This document shows, piece by piece, positions 52,570-61,375 of a stretch of DNA of 64,000 bases. The number at the start of each line of letters is the position of its first letter. Position 1 is the stretch's first letter. The notes under the pieces are model-generated. The model did no database searches. It was not told the origin of the DNA and saw only the letters and a program-made list of their open reading frames with translations. Source of the stretch: Alistipes sp. (lineage in GTDB: Bacteria; Bacteroidota; Bacteroidia; Bacteroidales; Rikenellaceae); NCBI GenBank assembly GCA_017531305.1, contig JAFXLG010000044.1, positions 1-64,000 on the forward strand, in the 5' to 3' direction. The translations under genes and the position numbers were made by a program.

Positions 52570-53322
52570 ATGTTAAGTATTAAGAATTTGCATGCATCTA
52601 TCGGCGATAAGCCTATTCTTCGAGGTATCAACCTTGAAGTCAAGGCTGGTGAGGTGCATGCCATCATGGGTCCTAATGGCTCTGGCAAGAGTACGCTGGC
52701 TTCGGTATTGGCGGGAAACGAGAAGTTTACCGTAACCGATGGCTCGGTGGAGTTCTTGGGGCAGAATCTGATGGAACTCTCGATCGAGGATCGTGCCCGC
52801 TTGGGTTTGTTCTTGGGTTTTCAGTATCCTGTTGAGATCCCAGGTGTTACGATGGCAAATTTTATGAAGATGGCTGTCAATGAGCAGCGTAAGTATCGTG
52901 GTGAGGAGCCTCTCTCGGCAGGTCAATTCCTGAAGCTGATGAAGCAGAAGAGTGCTGTTGTGGAGTTGGATTCCAAACTCACATCTCGCGCCGTGAATGA
53001 GGGTTTCTCTGGTGGCGAGAAGAAGAAAAACGAGATCTTCCAGATGGCAATGCTTGAGCCTAAGCTCGCGATTTTGGATGAGACGGATTCTGGTCTGGAT
53101 ATCGATGCGTTGCGCGTGGTTGCCACAGGTGTGACCAAACTCCATACCGAGGAGAATGCTACTGTGGTCATTACCCACTATCAGCGTCTGTTGGATTATA
53201 TCGTGCCTGATTTTGTCCACGTGCTTTATAAAGGACAAATCATCTATTCGGGCGATAAGACTCTGGCTTTGAAGTTAGAGAAGGAGGGTTACGATTGGTT
53301 GATTAACGACTATAAGGAGTAG
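52570..53322 (+). CDS. sufC: Fe-S cluster assembly ATPase SufC
   Basis: A 250-residue ABC-type ATPase that powers the SufBCD scaffold. Walker A is GPNGSGKST, the signature FSGGEKKKNEI and Walker B LAILDETDSGLD, all in the SufC form (ETDSGLD). It lies between sufB and sufD, 3 bases before the latter. Confidence 0.97.
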   Translation: MLSIKNLHASIGDKPILRGINLEVKAGEVHAIMGPNGSGKSTLASVLAGNEKFTVTDGSVEFLGQNLMELSIEDRARLGLFLGFQYPVEIPGVTMANFMKMAVNEQRKYRGEEPLSAGQFLKLMKQKSAVVELDSKLTSRAVNEGFSGGEKKKNEIFQMAMLEPKLAILDETDSGLDIDALRVVATGVTKLHTEENATVVITHYQRLLDYIVPDFVHVLYKGQIIYSGDKTLALKLEKEGYDWLINDYKE

Positions 53323-53325
53323 GCG

Positions 53326-54144
53326 ATGCTTTTTCTGGAATATCTTAAAAGCGTAGGGCTTGAGTCACCCCGTTCGGGCGATGAGATTGTGCTTGCAGAT
53401 GGCTCAAGTGCCACGTTGTTGTATAATCCTTCGGCAGCAACTTGTGGCGTGGCGGAGCAGGGCGAGGAGTCTTTGGTTGTGGTATATACCCATGCCGAAA
53501 GCTCTTCACTTAGCTTTGATTTGCTGCCATACTCTAAACTTCGTTTGGTGGAGGTCTATTTGGCGGGAGCTAAGGCTCAGCGTAAGATCCGTCAACAGGC
53601 GGGGAGCGTATGTGATATTACCTCGATCGTAGTTGCAGATGCAGAGGTTAACTACGCTATTGATCTGAATGGACATGGTGCTTCAAATCTCTTGCGCTCG
53701 GCATTTATTGTTGGTGGTGAGGAGCATTCGAAGGTCGATGTGAGGGTGAATCACAACTCTTCGGATTGTACGAGCGATTCGCTTGTCAAGGGCGTTGCTG
53801 GTGGTCGAGCCGTAGGCGAGTTCTGCGGTATGGTATATGTGGCACCCGATGCTCAGCGTACCGATGCCAAGCAGACATCTCGTAATGTCGAGATCGGTGC
53901 AGATGCCAAAATCATTACCAAACCACAACTCGAGATCTATGCCGATGATGTGAAGTGTTCGCATGGTGCTACTGTCGGTCAGTTGGATGGCGAGGCTATT
54001 TTCTATATGCGTCAGCGTGGTCTGAGCGAGAAGCAGGCGCGTAAGGTGCAGATCGAGGGCTTTGTGGGCGAAGTAGTATTCTCATCGGATCAGCTTGGAG
54101 AGGTCTTGGCGGAAGAGTTAATCCATAAACTTGAAAGTTTGTAG
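53326..54144 (+). CDS. sufD: Short SufD, Fe-S cluster assembly scaffold subunit
   Basis: A 272-residue protein, far shorter than the 420-450 residues of usual SufD. The beta-helix core and C-terminal helix domain are kept (VNHNSSDCTSDSLVKGVAGGRAVGEF, KCSHGATVGQLDGEAIFYMRQRGLSE), and what is missing is the N-terminal helical part and some strands. There is no sign of a frameshift: the reading frame starts 3 bases after sufC and ends 3 bases before sufS. It is probably functional in a reduced form. Confidence 0.9.
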   Translation: MLFLEYLKSVGLESPRSGDEIVLADGSSATLLYNPSAATCGVAEQGEESLVVVYTHAESSSLSFDLLPYSKLRLVEVYLAGAKAQRKIRQQAGSVCDITSIVVADAEVNYAIDLNGHGASNLLRSAFIVGGEEHSKVDVRVNHNSSDCTSDSLVKGVAGGRAVGEFCGMVYVAPDAQRTDAKQTSRNVEIGADAKIITKPQLEIYADDVKCSHGATVGQLDGEAIFYMRQRGLSEKQARKVQIEGFVGEVVFSSDQLGEVLAEELIHKLESL

Positions 54145-54147
54145 CGA

Positions 54148-55365
54148 ATGTTTGATGTAGAGCTCATAAGAAAGGATTTTCCGATTCTGAGTCGAGAGGT
54201 CAACGGCAAAGGGTTGATCTACTTGGATAGTGGCGCAACGGCTCAGAAGCCCGAGTGTGTCATTGAGCTTATCAATCGTTTGCATAGAGAATATAATGCC
54301 AATATACATCGTGGCGTGCATTATCTTTCGGAGCAGATGACCCAGATGTATGAGGCGGCGCGTGAGCGTATCCGAGAGTTCATTGGTGCTGCAGAGCGCG
54401 AGGAGGTTATTTTTACGGCAGGAGCTACCGCTTCACTCAATACTGTGGCATACGCTTGGCCGGAAAGATATCTTTCGGAGGGTGATAATATCATAGTGAG
54501 CGAAATGGAGCACCACTCCAATATCGTTCCATGGCAGGTTGTAGCGGCTCGCAAGGGCGCGCAGATTAGGGTTTTGCCTTTCGATAACGAGGGACGTCTG
54601 ATGGTTGAGCGATTGGATGAGTTGATCGACTCGCGAACCCGACTTGTCGCCGTGACTCAGGCTTCCAATACGTTGGGTACGCGCCCAGATTTGAAGCCAA
54701 TTATCGAGAAGGCTCACGCTGCTTGTGCGCACGTGGTGGTCGATGGTTGTCAGGGGGTGGTACATGGCGGTGTCAACGTGCAGGCGTTGGGATGCGATTT
54801 TTATGCCTTTTCGGGACATAAGTTGTATGGTCCTACGGGTATTGGAGTCTTGTATGGTCGTAGAGAGCTGTTGGAGAGTATGCCACCGTTTTTGTGTGGT
54901 GGAGATATGGTCGATAGAGTCTCTTTTGAGAAGACTACATACGCTCCGCTACCACTTAAATTTGAGGCAGGTACAGCCAATTTTATCGGTGCTATAGGCT
55001 TGGGTGAGGCTGTCAGATATCTCTCTGAGTTGGATCTATCGGCTGTGGAGCGTCATGAGGCGGAACTTACTTCGTATGCTCACGAACAGCTGGAACAGAT
55101 AGATGGAATGTGCATCTATGGCAAGTGCAGCGATAAGAGTTCGATCGTATCGTTTAATGTTGATGGCGTGCATCATTATGATATGGGCATGATTCTGGAT
55201 AAATTGGGTATCGCCGTGCGTACGGGTCAACATTGTGCTGAGCCTGTGATGGCGCACTATGGTGTGACGGGTATGTGCCGAGCCTCGATAGCGATGTATA
55301 ATACCAAGCAGGAGATTGACGCTTTGTGTCGGGGTGTGCAGCGAGCTGTCAGAATGTTGAGATAG
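54148..55365 (+). CDS. sufS: Cysteine desulfurase SufS
   Basis: A 405-residue PLP enzyme that takes sulfur from cysteine for cluster building. The PLP lysine is in AFSGHKLYGPTG and the sulfur-carrying cysteine in VRTGQHCAEP, both in the group II (SufS) form. No SufE or SufU partner is encoded in the window. Last gene of sufBCDS; tmk follows after 52 bases. Confidence 0.96.
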   Translation: MFDVELIRKDFPILSREVNGKGLIYLDSGATAQKPECVIELINRLHREYNANIHRGVHYLSEQMTQMYEAARERIREFIGAAEREEVIFTAGATASLNTVAYAWPERYLSEGDNIIVSEMEHHSNIVPWQVVAARKGAQIRVLPFDNEGRLMVERLDELIDSRTRLVAVTQASNTLGTRPDLKPIIEKAHAACAHVVVDGCQGVVHGGVNVQALGCDFYAFSGHKLYGPTGIGVLYGRRELLESMPPFLCGGDMVDRVSFEKTTYAPLPLKFEAGTANFIGAIGLGEAVRYLSELDLSAVERHEAELTSYAHEQLEQIDGMCIYGKCSDKSSIVSFNVDGVHHYDMGMILDKLGIAVRTGQHCAEPVMAHYGVTGMCRASIAMYNTKQEIDALCRGVQRAVRMLR

Positions 55366-55417
55366 ATTTTGGGGTGAGAGAGTCGCCTCCCGTTTTAGAA
55401 TAAATTGAAGATAAGAT

Positions 55418-56101
55418 ATGTTTATTGTACTTGAGGGGTTGGATGGAGCTGGCAAATCTACACAGATCAAGAAGTTGCGAGATATGTTTGCCGAGCAGGG
55501 TATCCCAAGCGAATACATACATTTTCCACGTTTCGATGCGCCATATTTTGGCGATATGATTGCGCGTTTTTTGCGCGGTGAGTTCGGTAGTGTCGATCAG
55601 GTCGATCCATACATCGTGGCAATGCTCTATGCTGAGGATCGCCGTGATGCGGCAACACTGATTCGCGGCTGGATGGAGCAGGGTAAGGTGGTTATTGCCG
55701 ATAGATATGTCTATTCCAATATCGGATACCAGTGTGCTAAGGTTGAGTCAGCCTCGAAGCGAGAAGAGCTTAAGCAATGGATCTTCTCTTTGGAGTATGA
55801 CTACTTTAAGATTCCACGACCCGATGTGTCGCTGTTTCTGGATGTGCCATTTGCCTTTACCGAGCGTAAGTTGCTCGCAGAGGTGAGAGAGGGGGATGAT
55901 AGAGAGTATCTGAATGGCAGAAAGGATATCCATGAGCAGTCGATGGATCTGCAGCGCAAGGTGCGTCAGGTATATCTCGATGCTGCTCAGGTGGATGAGA
56001 ATATGCATATCGTGGATTGCTCTACTGCCGAGGGTGAGATGGCTTCGCCCGAGATTATTTTCCAGAGAGTTAGAGAACGTGTTAAACCTTATCTAAAGTA
56101 A
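55418..56101 (+). CDS. tmk: Thymidylate kinase
   Basis: A 227-residue kinase converting dTMP to dTDP. The P-loop is EGLDGAGKSTQIKKL; HFPRFDAPY, IADRYVYSN and the LID region EVREGDDREYLNGRKD fit the family. It may be read from the suf promoter or from one in the 52-base gap, and is tightly linked (6 bases) to the DoxX gene. Confidence 0.95.
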   Translation: MFIVLEGLDGAGKSTQIKKLRDMFAEQGIPSEYIHFPRFDAPYFGDMIARFLRGEFGSVDQVDPYIVAMLYAEDRRDAATLIRGWMEQGKVVIADRYVYSNIGYQCAKVESASKREELKQWIFSLEYDYFKIPRPDVSLFLDVPFAFTERKLLAEVREGDDREYLNGRKDIHEQSMDLQRKVRQVYLDAAQVDENMHIVDCSTAEGEMASPEIIFQRVRERVKPYLK

Positions 56102-56107
56102 GCGGGG

Positions 56108-57235
56108 ATGGCATCAAAAGGGTTGAAATTGGCATCGAACATCTGTCGTGTAATTGTCGGCGTATGCTTCATCTTTTCGGGCTTTGTCAAGGCGGTGGAT
56201 CCGTGGGGCACGGCTCTGAAGGTGAACGAATACCTCTCTATATACGGCATTGAGTGGCTCTCGCCAATAAGTATGGTCTTCTCGATTTGGTTGTGTGGCG
56301 CAGAGTTGATGATGGGTTTGATGCTTTTGTTCAGGGTGAGAACCCGACTTATTTCGATCTTTGCGTTGGTTTCGATGAGTTTCTTTACCATCCTTACATT
56401 CTTGAGTGCTACGTGGATTCCTGTCGAGGATTGCGGATGTTTTGGTGATGCGTTGAAACTATCGCCATGGGAGACCTTCCTGAAGAATCTGATCATAATG
56501 CCAATGGTCTTTACGATTTGGTATCGCTATCGCCATGAAAAGATATTGGTCTTTAAGCGCATAGAGATCGTATTGACCGTCTTGTTCTGTAGCTTCGCCA
56601 TGGGCGTGGGAACGTATTGCTACTTCCGTTTGCCGTTGATTGATTTTCTGCCTTATAAAGAGGGTGCGAACATCTACGAGATGATCGAGGCTCAGCACGA
56701 TACAGGTAGCGAAGATATGTCGGAGGAGGAGTATGTGCTTGTCTATCGTAATAAACGTACGGGTAAACTTCGCGAGTTTTCGATCGATGATAAGGAGTGG
56801 CAGAACGAGAAGAAGTGGGAGTGGGTTGAAACACGTGTGGATAATGAGGTGTCGCCTGTGCAAACTCTGGTAAGCGAGTTTTTGTTGTCTGATCCTGAGT
56901 TAGGTAATGTGACGCAGGAGATCTTGACTCAGAAGGGATACCTATATATGATCTGTATATCGCGATTCGATAAAATTGGTGAGAAGTGTAACGAGCGATT
57001 ACGTGCTGTCGTGGAGTATGCCGAGCAGCAAGGAGCCGAGGTTGTATGTCTGACGCCACAACCGCTGCGTGAGCCTCGATATGAGAATTTCGGCTCAGAT
57101 CTGGATGTGAGATGTTATAATATAGACGCCACCGTAATGAAGACCATGCTTCGAGCTGAGAATGGTGTGGTGGTGCTTCGTGATGGAGTAATTGAGGCTA
57201 AATATAATTGCAGAAAGATTGATTTTGTGGAGTAG
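56108..57235 (+). CDS. DoxX/MauE-like membrane protein with a thioredoxin-like C-terminal part
   Basis: A 375-residue protein. Residues 1-165 hold four helices and the segment VEDCGCFGDALKLSPW, typical of DoxX/MauE proteins in Bacteroidota (BT_3928-type). After a helix near 155-175 the last 200 residues look like an exported thioredoxin-fold domain (ICISRFDKIGEKCNERLRAVVEYAEQQGAEVVCLTPQ), but no CxxC pair is present. A role in envelope redox is inferred only. Confidence 0.8.
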   Translation: MASKGLKLASNICRVIVGVCFIFSGFVKAVDPWGTALKVNEYLSIYGIEWLSPISMVFSIWLCGAELMMGLMLLFRVRTRLISIFALVSMSFFTILTFLSATWIPVEDCGCFGDALKLSPWETFLKNLIIMPMVFTIWYRYRHEKILVFKRIEIVLTVLFCSFAMGVGTYCYFRLPLIDFLPYKEGANIYEMIEAQHDTGSEDMSEEEYVLVYRNKRTGKLREFSIDDKEWQNEKKWEWVETRVDNEVSPVQTLVSEFLLSDPELGNVTQEILTQKGYLYMICISRFDKIGEKCNERLRAVVEYAEQQGAEVVCLTPQPLREPRYENFGSDLDVRCYNIDATVMKTMLRAENGVVVLRDGVIEAKYNCRKIDFVE

Positions 57236-57256
57236 GCAAGTAAGACTCTACTTTTG
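57224..57256 (+). promoter_or_regulatory. Promoter of the RND efflux operon
   Basis: TTTG (57224-57227, inside the end of the DoxX gene), 21 bases, TACTTTTG (57249-57256). Transcription would start near 57263, directly at the base of the hairpin 57265-57292. Confidence 0.65.
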
Positions 57257-57264
57257 GTATGGAA

Positions 57265-57299
57265 ATTGACCTTTGGGAAACCGAAGGTCAATTTTTTTT
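57265..57299 (+). terminator. Terminator-like hairpin at the 5' end of the efflux mRNA
   Basis: 57265-57273 pairs with 57284-57292 (ATTGACCTT arm), followed by eight T, and then the start codon 57302. It ends the suf-tmk-DoxX message, but it also lies between the efflux promoter and the first efflux gene, where it could attenuate or stabilise the message. Confidence 0.8.
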
Positions 57300-57301
57300 G
57301 T

Positions 57302-58345
57302 ATGAGTGTACGATTTATCTTAATGCTTCCTCTCTTGTCTGTTTTGGTGGGATGTGGTAAACGAGGTGGAGGTGCTGATGCCTCGCCTGTGCGTTATGTA
57401 AAGACCACAAAAGTTCAGGCGGTAGATTATGTTGACAGAGATTTTGCTGGAATGTCAACTGCCGATGATGCCACAACTCTGGCGTTTAAAATTTCGGGAC
57501 AGGTTGAAGGAGTTGATGTCGGTAAAGGTGATTATGTGAGTCGAGGCGAGGTGCTTGCACGCTTGGATCCTCGTGATGTGGAACTTCAGGTGGCAGCCGA
57601 CAAATCGCAATATATCAAGGCAATGTCTCAATATGAGCGTATGCGCCGATTGTTGGATCACGAGGCTGTGTCGTTGCAGGAGTATGAGAGTGCCGAAGCC
57701 TCTTACGTTCAGGCTCGTTCGGTTTATGAGAACTCCAAAGAATTGCTTTCGCAGACGCGGCTCAAAGCCCCATTTGCAGGTGTGGTGGAGCGAACATACG
57801 TTGATACCTATGAGCGTGTGCAGGCTGGGCAGACTATCCTGAGATTGGTCAATCCGCTGAGTACCACAGTCGAATTTACTATCTCTGAGAAGAGTATGTG
57901 GGTATTGTCGGACTCTACAACCCGATATTATGTGGTGTTCGATAATTTCCCCGATCATAGATTTACGGCTCGGCTGGATAGCTATGCCAAGACTTCATCC
58001 GATGCCTATGGTTTTCCCGTCTCGTTGAAATTGAGTAAAGCGGAGGTCGAGCCTTTCAAAATTTCGCCCGGGATGACCTGTCAAGTCACTATTCGTACTG
58101 GCGAGCAGTTGAAAAATATAGTTGCCGTACCACTCAATGCCATATATGCTCCAGCCGAGGGCGGAACATATTTGTGGAGAGTGATGCCAGACGATATGGT
58201 TGAACGCGTAAAGGTCGAATTGGGCGATCCTTTCGGTCGTGATATGGTCTCGGTGTCGGGTGCAATCAAAGCGGGTGAGCGGGTAGTCTGTGCAGGCGTG
58301 TATCATCTGCAAGAGGGAGATAAAGTTAGAATTATAAATCGTTAG
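57302..58345 (+). CDS. RND efflux periplasmic adaptor lipoprotein
   Basis: A 347-residue membrane fusion protein. The lipoprotein signal ends at cysteine 18 (LSVLVGCGK). The order is beta-barrel/lipoyl halves (VEGVDVGKGDYVSRGEVLARLDP and RLKAPFAGVVER) around a coiled-coil hairpin (about 95-150), then a barrel and membrane-proximal domain (CQVTIRTGEQ). It links the permease to the TolC-like channel. I start it at MSVRFIL, after the hairpin; the longer frame would run through it. Confidence 0.93.
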   Translation: MSVRFILMLPLLSVLVGCGKRGGGADASPVRYVKTTKVQAVDYVDRDFAGMSTADDATTLAFKISGQVEGVDVGKGDYVSRGEVLARLDPRDVELQVAADKSQYIKAMSQYERMRRLLDHEAVSLQEYESAEASYVQARSVYENSKELLSQTRLKAPFAGVVERTYVDTYERVQAGQTILRLVNPLSTTVEFTISEKSMWVLSDSTTRYYVVFDNFPDHRFTARLDSYAKTSSDAYGFPVSLKLSKAEVEPFKISPGMTCQVTIRTGEQLKNIVAVPLNAIYAPAEGGTYLWRVMPDDMVERVKVELGDPFGRDMVSVSGAIKAGERVVCAGVYHLQEGDKVRIINR

Positions 58346-58349
58346 TGCT

Positions 58350-61300
58350 ATGCAGATTTCTCAATACTCTCTGCAACATCGTACGGTGGTGTGGTTCGTG
58401 CTTATCGTCTCTATCGTGGGTGGGGTGTGGTCGTTTGTCAGCATGGGCAAAAAAGAGGATTCGACATTTGTCCTAAAGAGTGCCGTTGTGACTTGCCAAT
58501 ACCCTGGAGCTACACCTTTGGAGGTGGAGCAGCTAATCTCGGAGCCCATATCGCGCGAGTTGCAGTCGATGCGCAAGGTCAAAAAGATAACTTCCGAGTC
58601 TTATTATGGCAGATCTCGTATAGTAGTGGAGTTAGAGTCGGGGACTCGCTCGCAGCAGATCCCTCAACTTTGGGATGAGCTTCGCCGTAAGGTGAGCAAC
58701 ATCTCGGTGTCGCTGCCTAAGGGCGCGGGACAGATAATGGTAAACGATGACTTTAGCGATGTCTATGGGTTGTACTATGGTCTTTCGGCTGAGTCGGGTT
58801 TTGAGTGGGATGAGATCAGGGAGTGGGCGCAGAGAATAAAGCGCGAGGTGGTTACCATCGAAGGGGTGGAGAAGGTTGCTCTGTATGGTGAGCAGACTCC
58901 CGTAATCAATATTTACTTGACAAAATCCACGTTGGCGAATTTTACGTTGACTCCCGATATGATTCTTGCTGCCATCTCGGCTCAAAATACGATAGTCGAT
59001 AGTGGTGATATCGTGGCAGGTGAGATGCAACTTAGAATTTTGGCGACAGGTGCGTATAAATCTATCGAAGATATATCGGCTCAGTTGCTTCTTGCTCCCG
59101 ATGGTCGTCAATATCGTTTGGGTGATATAGCGCGTATCGAGATGGGTTATATGGATCCTCCGAGTGTGGTGATGCATGTGGATGGAAAACGGGCTATAGG
59201 AGTCGGTATTTCTACTGATGAGGAGGCTGATGTGGTGAAGATTGGTAAAGAGGTAAATGCAAAACTCGCTTCTATATCGGCTCAGATGCCTCTCGGTATG
59301 GCTATAGAAACGCTCTATCCCGAAGATATCATTGCTCGTCAGGCAAACCTAAGTTTTATGCTCAATTTGCTTGTGTCGGTGCTGATAGTTATTGTGGTCA
59401 TAGTTTTGGCTATGGGTTATGCTTCGGGGGCGTTGATTGGCATGTCGCTCATATTTACCATTGGACTTACGATGTTGTCGATGTATGCTTTAGGAGAGGG
59501 TATAAACCGCACTTCATTGGCTGGTTTTATCATCGCCATGGGTATGCTGGTCGATAATGCGATAGTGGTGGTTGATAATGCCTTGAATTCGATGCGCCGA
59601 GGTATAGATCCGTGGCGAGCCTTCATAGATGGAGCCGAGATCCCGAAGTGGGGATTGTTGGGGGCTACGCTAATTGCGATTTTCTCGTTCCTGCCCCTCT
59701 ATTTAGCTCCTTCATCGGTAGCGGAGATCGTCAAGCCTCTTTTTATAGTGATTGCCATATCGTTGCTTATCAGTTGGCTTTTGGCTCTTAGTCAGGTGCC
59801 TATGTTTGGCGTTAGGATGCTTGGGCGAGGTAATAGCCAGACTAAGGAGTGGCGCATGGAGTGGTTCGGCAAGGTGCTTGAGTGGTGCATCGGGCATCGG
59901 GTGAGTTTTATAATATGTGTCATAGCGGTATTTGTGGGGAGTGTAGTTGTGATGAGCCGCATGCCTCAAAACTTTTTCCCGCAGCTCGATAAACCATACT
60001 TTAGAGCCGATCTTATACTCCCCGAAGGGTATGATCTGAGGGCTACACAACAAAATATCGACACCATCACGCAGTGGCTCTCTGAGCAGCAAGAGGTGGT
60101 AAAGGTATCTTCTACCGTGGGATCAACTCCGCTACGCTATTATTTGGCAAGTGGAAGTACGGCAGACCGTCCAAATTTTGGAAATCTACTTGTTGAGGTG
60201 AACGATAAAAAATATACCAAGCAGGTCAAGGATCGTCTGGATAGTTTTGTTAGGGAGCATTGCCCCGATGTGTGGCTTCGTTCATCGCTTTTCAAACTTT
60301 CGCCTGTAGCGGATGCTGCAATCGAGATCGGTTTTATGGGTAACAATATCGACACTTTGTTGAGCCTGAGTTCTCAGGTCGAGCAGATAATGTGGCAGAT
60401 GGAGGGCGCAGAAAATATACGCAATAGCTGGGGCAATCGTATTCCGACATGGTTGCCCATATATTCTCAGACCAAAGGTCAAAGAGTGGGTGTGGGCAGA
60501 AGTGGAATGGTGCAGTGGATGAATCTGGCTACGAGTGGTTATAAGATGGGAGAGTTACGCCGAGCAGATGAATTTATCCCCATCTTGTTAAAGGATGCCG
60601 ATATTGAGGATTATGATTTGTCGAATCTGCAATCTATGCCTGTCTTCTCGCAAAGTGGCAAGGTCTATTCCATCGAACAGGTTAGCTCGCGTTTCGATTT
60701 TGATTATCGTGCCGATGTTGTCAAGCAATATAATCGACAAAGGGTGATGAAGGCTCAGTGTGATCCCAAGGAGGGTGTCAATACATTGCAACTGCTTGGT
60801 CGCATCCAGCAACGTATAAAGGGTGAAGTGAAGATCCCCGAAGGATATGAGATGAAAGTATTTGGCGAGCAGGAGTCGCAAGTGGAGTCAAATCAGGCGT
60901 TGGGGCGCAATATGCCATTGGCGGTAGTGCTGATTTTTGTTGTGCTGTTGCTCTTGTTTGATAATCTGAGAGATCCGATTGTGATATTGCTTATGACTCC
61001 TCTGATATTTGTGGGTGTAGTGCTGGGTTTGATAGTGACGGGGAATACGTTTGATTTCTTTTCGCTGTTGGGCTTGTTGGGTTTGCTCGGCATGAATGTC
61101 AAAAACGGAGTGATACTCCTAAGCTCGATTCGCCGCCTGAGAGCAGAAGGTGTGGATGATTACAAAGCAGTGGTCTCGGCAGCACAAAGCCGATTGTTAC
61201 CTGTCTCGTTGGCTTCCATTACAACCATCTTGGCACTTGTGCCGTTGTTGTTCGATTCGTTGTTTGCCAGCATGGCGGCAACTATTATGGGAGGATTGTT

Positions 61301-61373
61301 GGTGGCGACTCTGCTTACTATGGTGGTTTTGCCTGTGGTGTATTCAATAGCTTACCGAATAAAGAAAGAGTAG
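58350..61373 (+). CDS. RND family efflux permease
   Basis: A 1007-residue inner-membrane proton-driven pump with twelve helices in the usual arrangement (one, large loop, six, large loop, five). The fourth helix region GMLVDNAIVVVDNAL holds the two aspartates of the proton relay; the first helix starts HRTVVWFVLIVSIVGGVWSF. It resembles the AcrB/MdtBC-like hydrophobe group rather than the heavy-metal group. Drug range is unknown. 4 bases after the adaptor and 2 before the channel gene. Confidence 0.95.
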   Translation: MQISQYSLQHRTVVWFVLIVSIVGGVWSFVSMGKKEDSTFVLKSAVVTCQYPGATPLEVEQLISEPISRELQSMRKVKKITSESYYGRSRIVVELESGTRSQQIPQLWDELRRKVSNISVSLPKGAGQIMVNDDFSDVYGLYYGLSAESGFEWDEIREWAQRIKREVVTIEGVEKVALYGEQTPVINIYLTKSTLANFTLTPDMILAAISAQNTIVDSGDIVAGEMQLRILATGAYKSIEDISAQLLLAPDGRQYRLGDIARIEMGYMDPPSVVMHVDGKRAIGVGISTDEEADVVKIGKEVNAKLASISAQMPLGMAIETLYPEDIIARQANLSFMLNLLVSVLIVIVVIVLAMGYASGALIGMSLIFTIGLTMLSMYALGEGINRTSLAGFIIAMGMLVDNAIVVVDNALNSMRRGIDPWRAFIDGAEIPKWGLLGATLIAIFSFLPLYLAPSSVAEIVKPLFIVIAISLLISWLLALSQVPMFGVRMLGRGNSQTKEWRMEWFGKVLEWCIGHRVSFIICVIAVFVGSVVVMSRMPQNFFPQLDKPYFRADLILPEGYDLRATQQNIDTITQWLSEQQEVVKVSSTVGSTPLRYYLASGSTADRPNFGNLLVEVNDKKYTKQVKDRLDSFVREHCPDVWLRSSLFKLSPVADAAIEIGFMGNNIDTLLSLSSQVEQIMWQMEGAENIRNSWGNRIPTWLPIYSQTKGQRVGVGRSGMVQWMNLATSGYKMGELRRADEFIPILLKDADIEDYDLSNLQSMPVFSQSGKVYSIEQVSSRFDFDYRADVVKQYNRQRVMKAQCDPKEGVNTLQLLGRIQQRIKGEVKIPEGYEMKVFGEQESQVESNQALGRNMPLAVVLIFVVLLLLFDNLRDPIVILLMTPLIFVGVVLGLIVTGNTFDFFSLLGLLGLLGMNVKNGVILLSSIRRLRAEGVDDYKAVVSAAQSRLLPVSLASITTILALVPLLFDSLFASMAATIMGGLLVATLLTMVVLPVVYSIAYRIKKE

Positions 61374-61375
61374 AT

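Noticed and set aside
57254..57301. Longer start of the efflux adaptor
   Set aside because: It would translate through the terminator hairpin and spoil the lipoprotein signal, which is clean from 57302.
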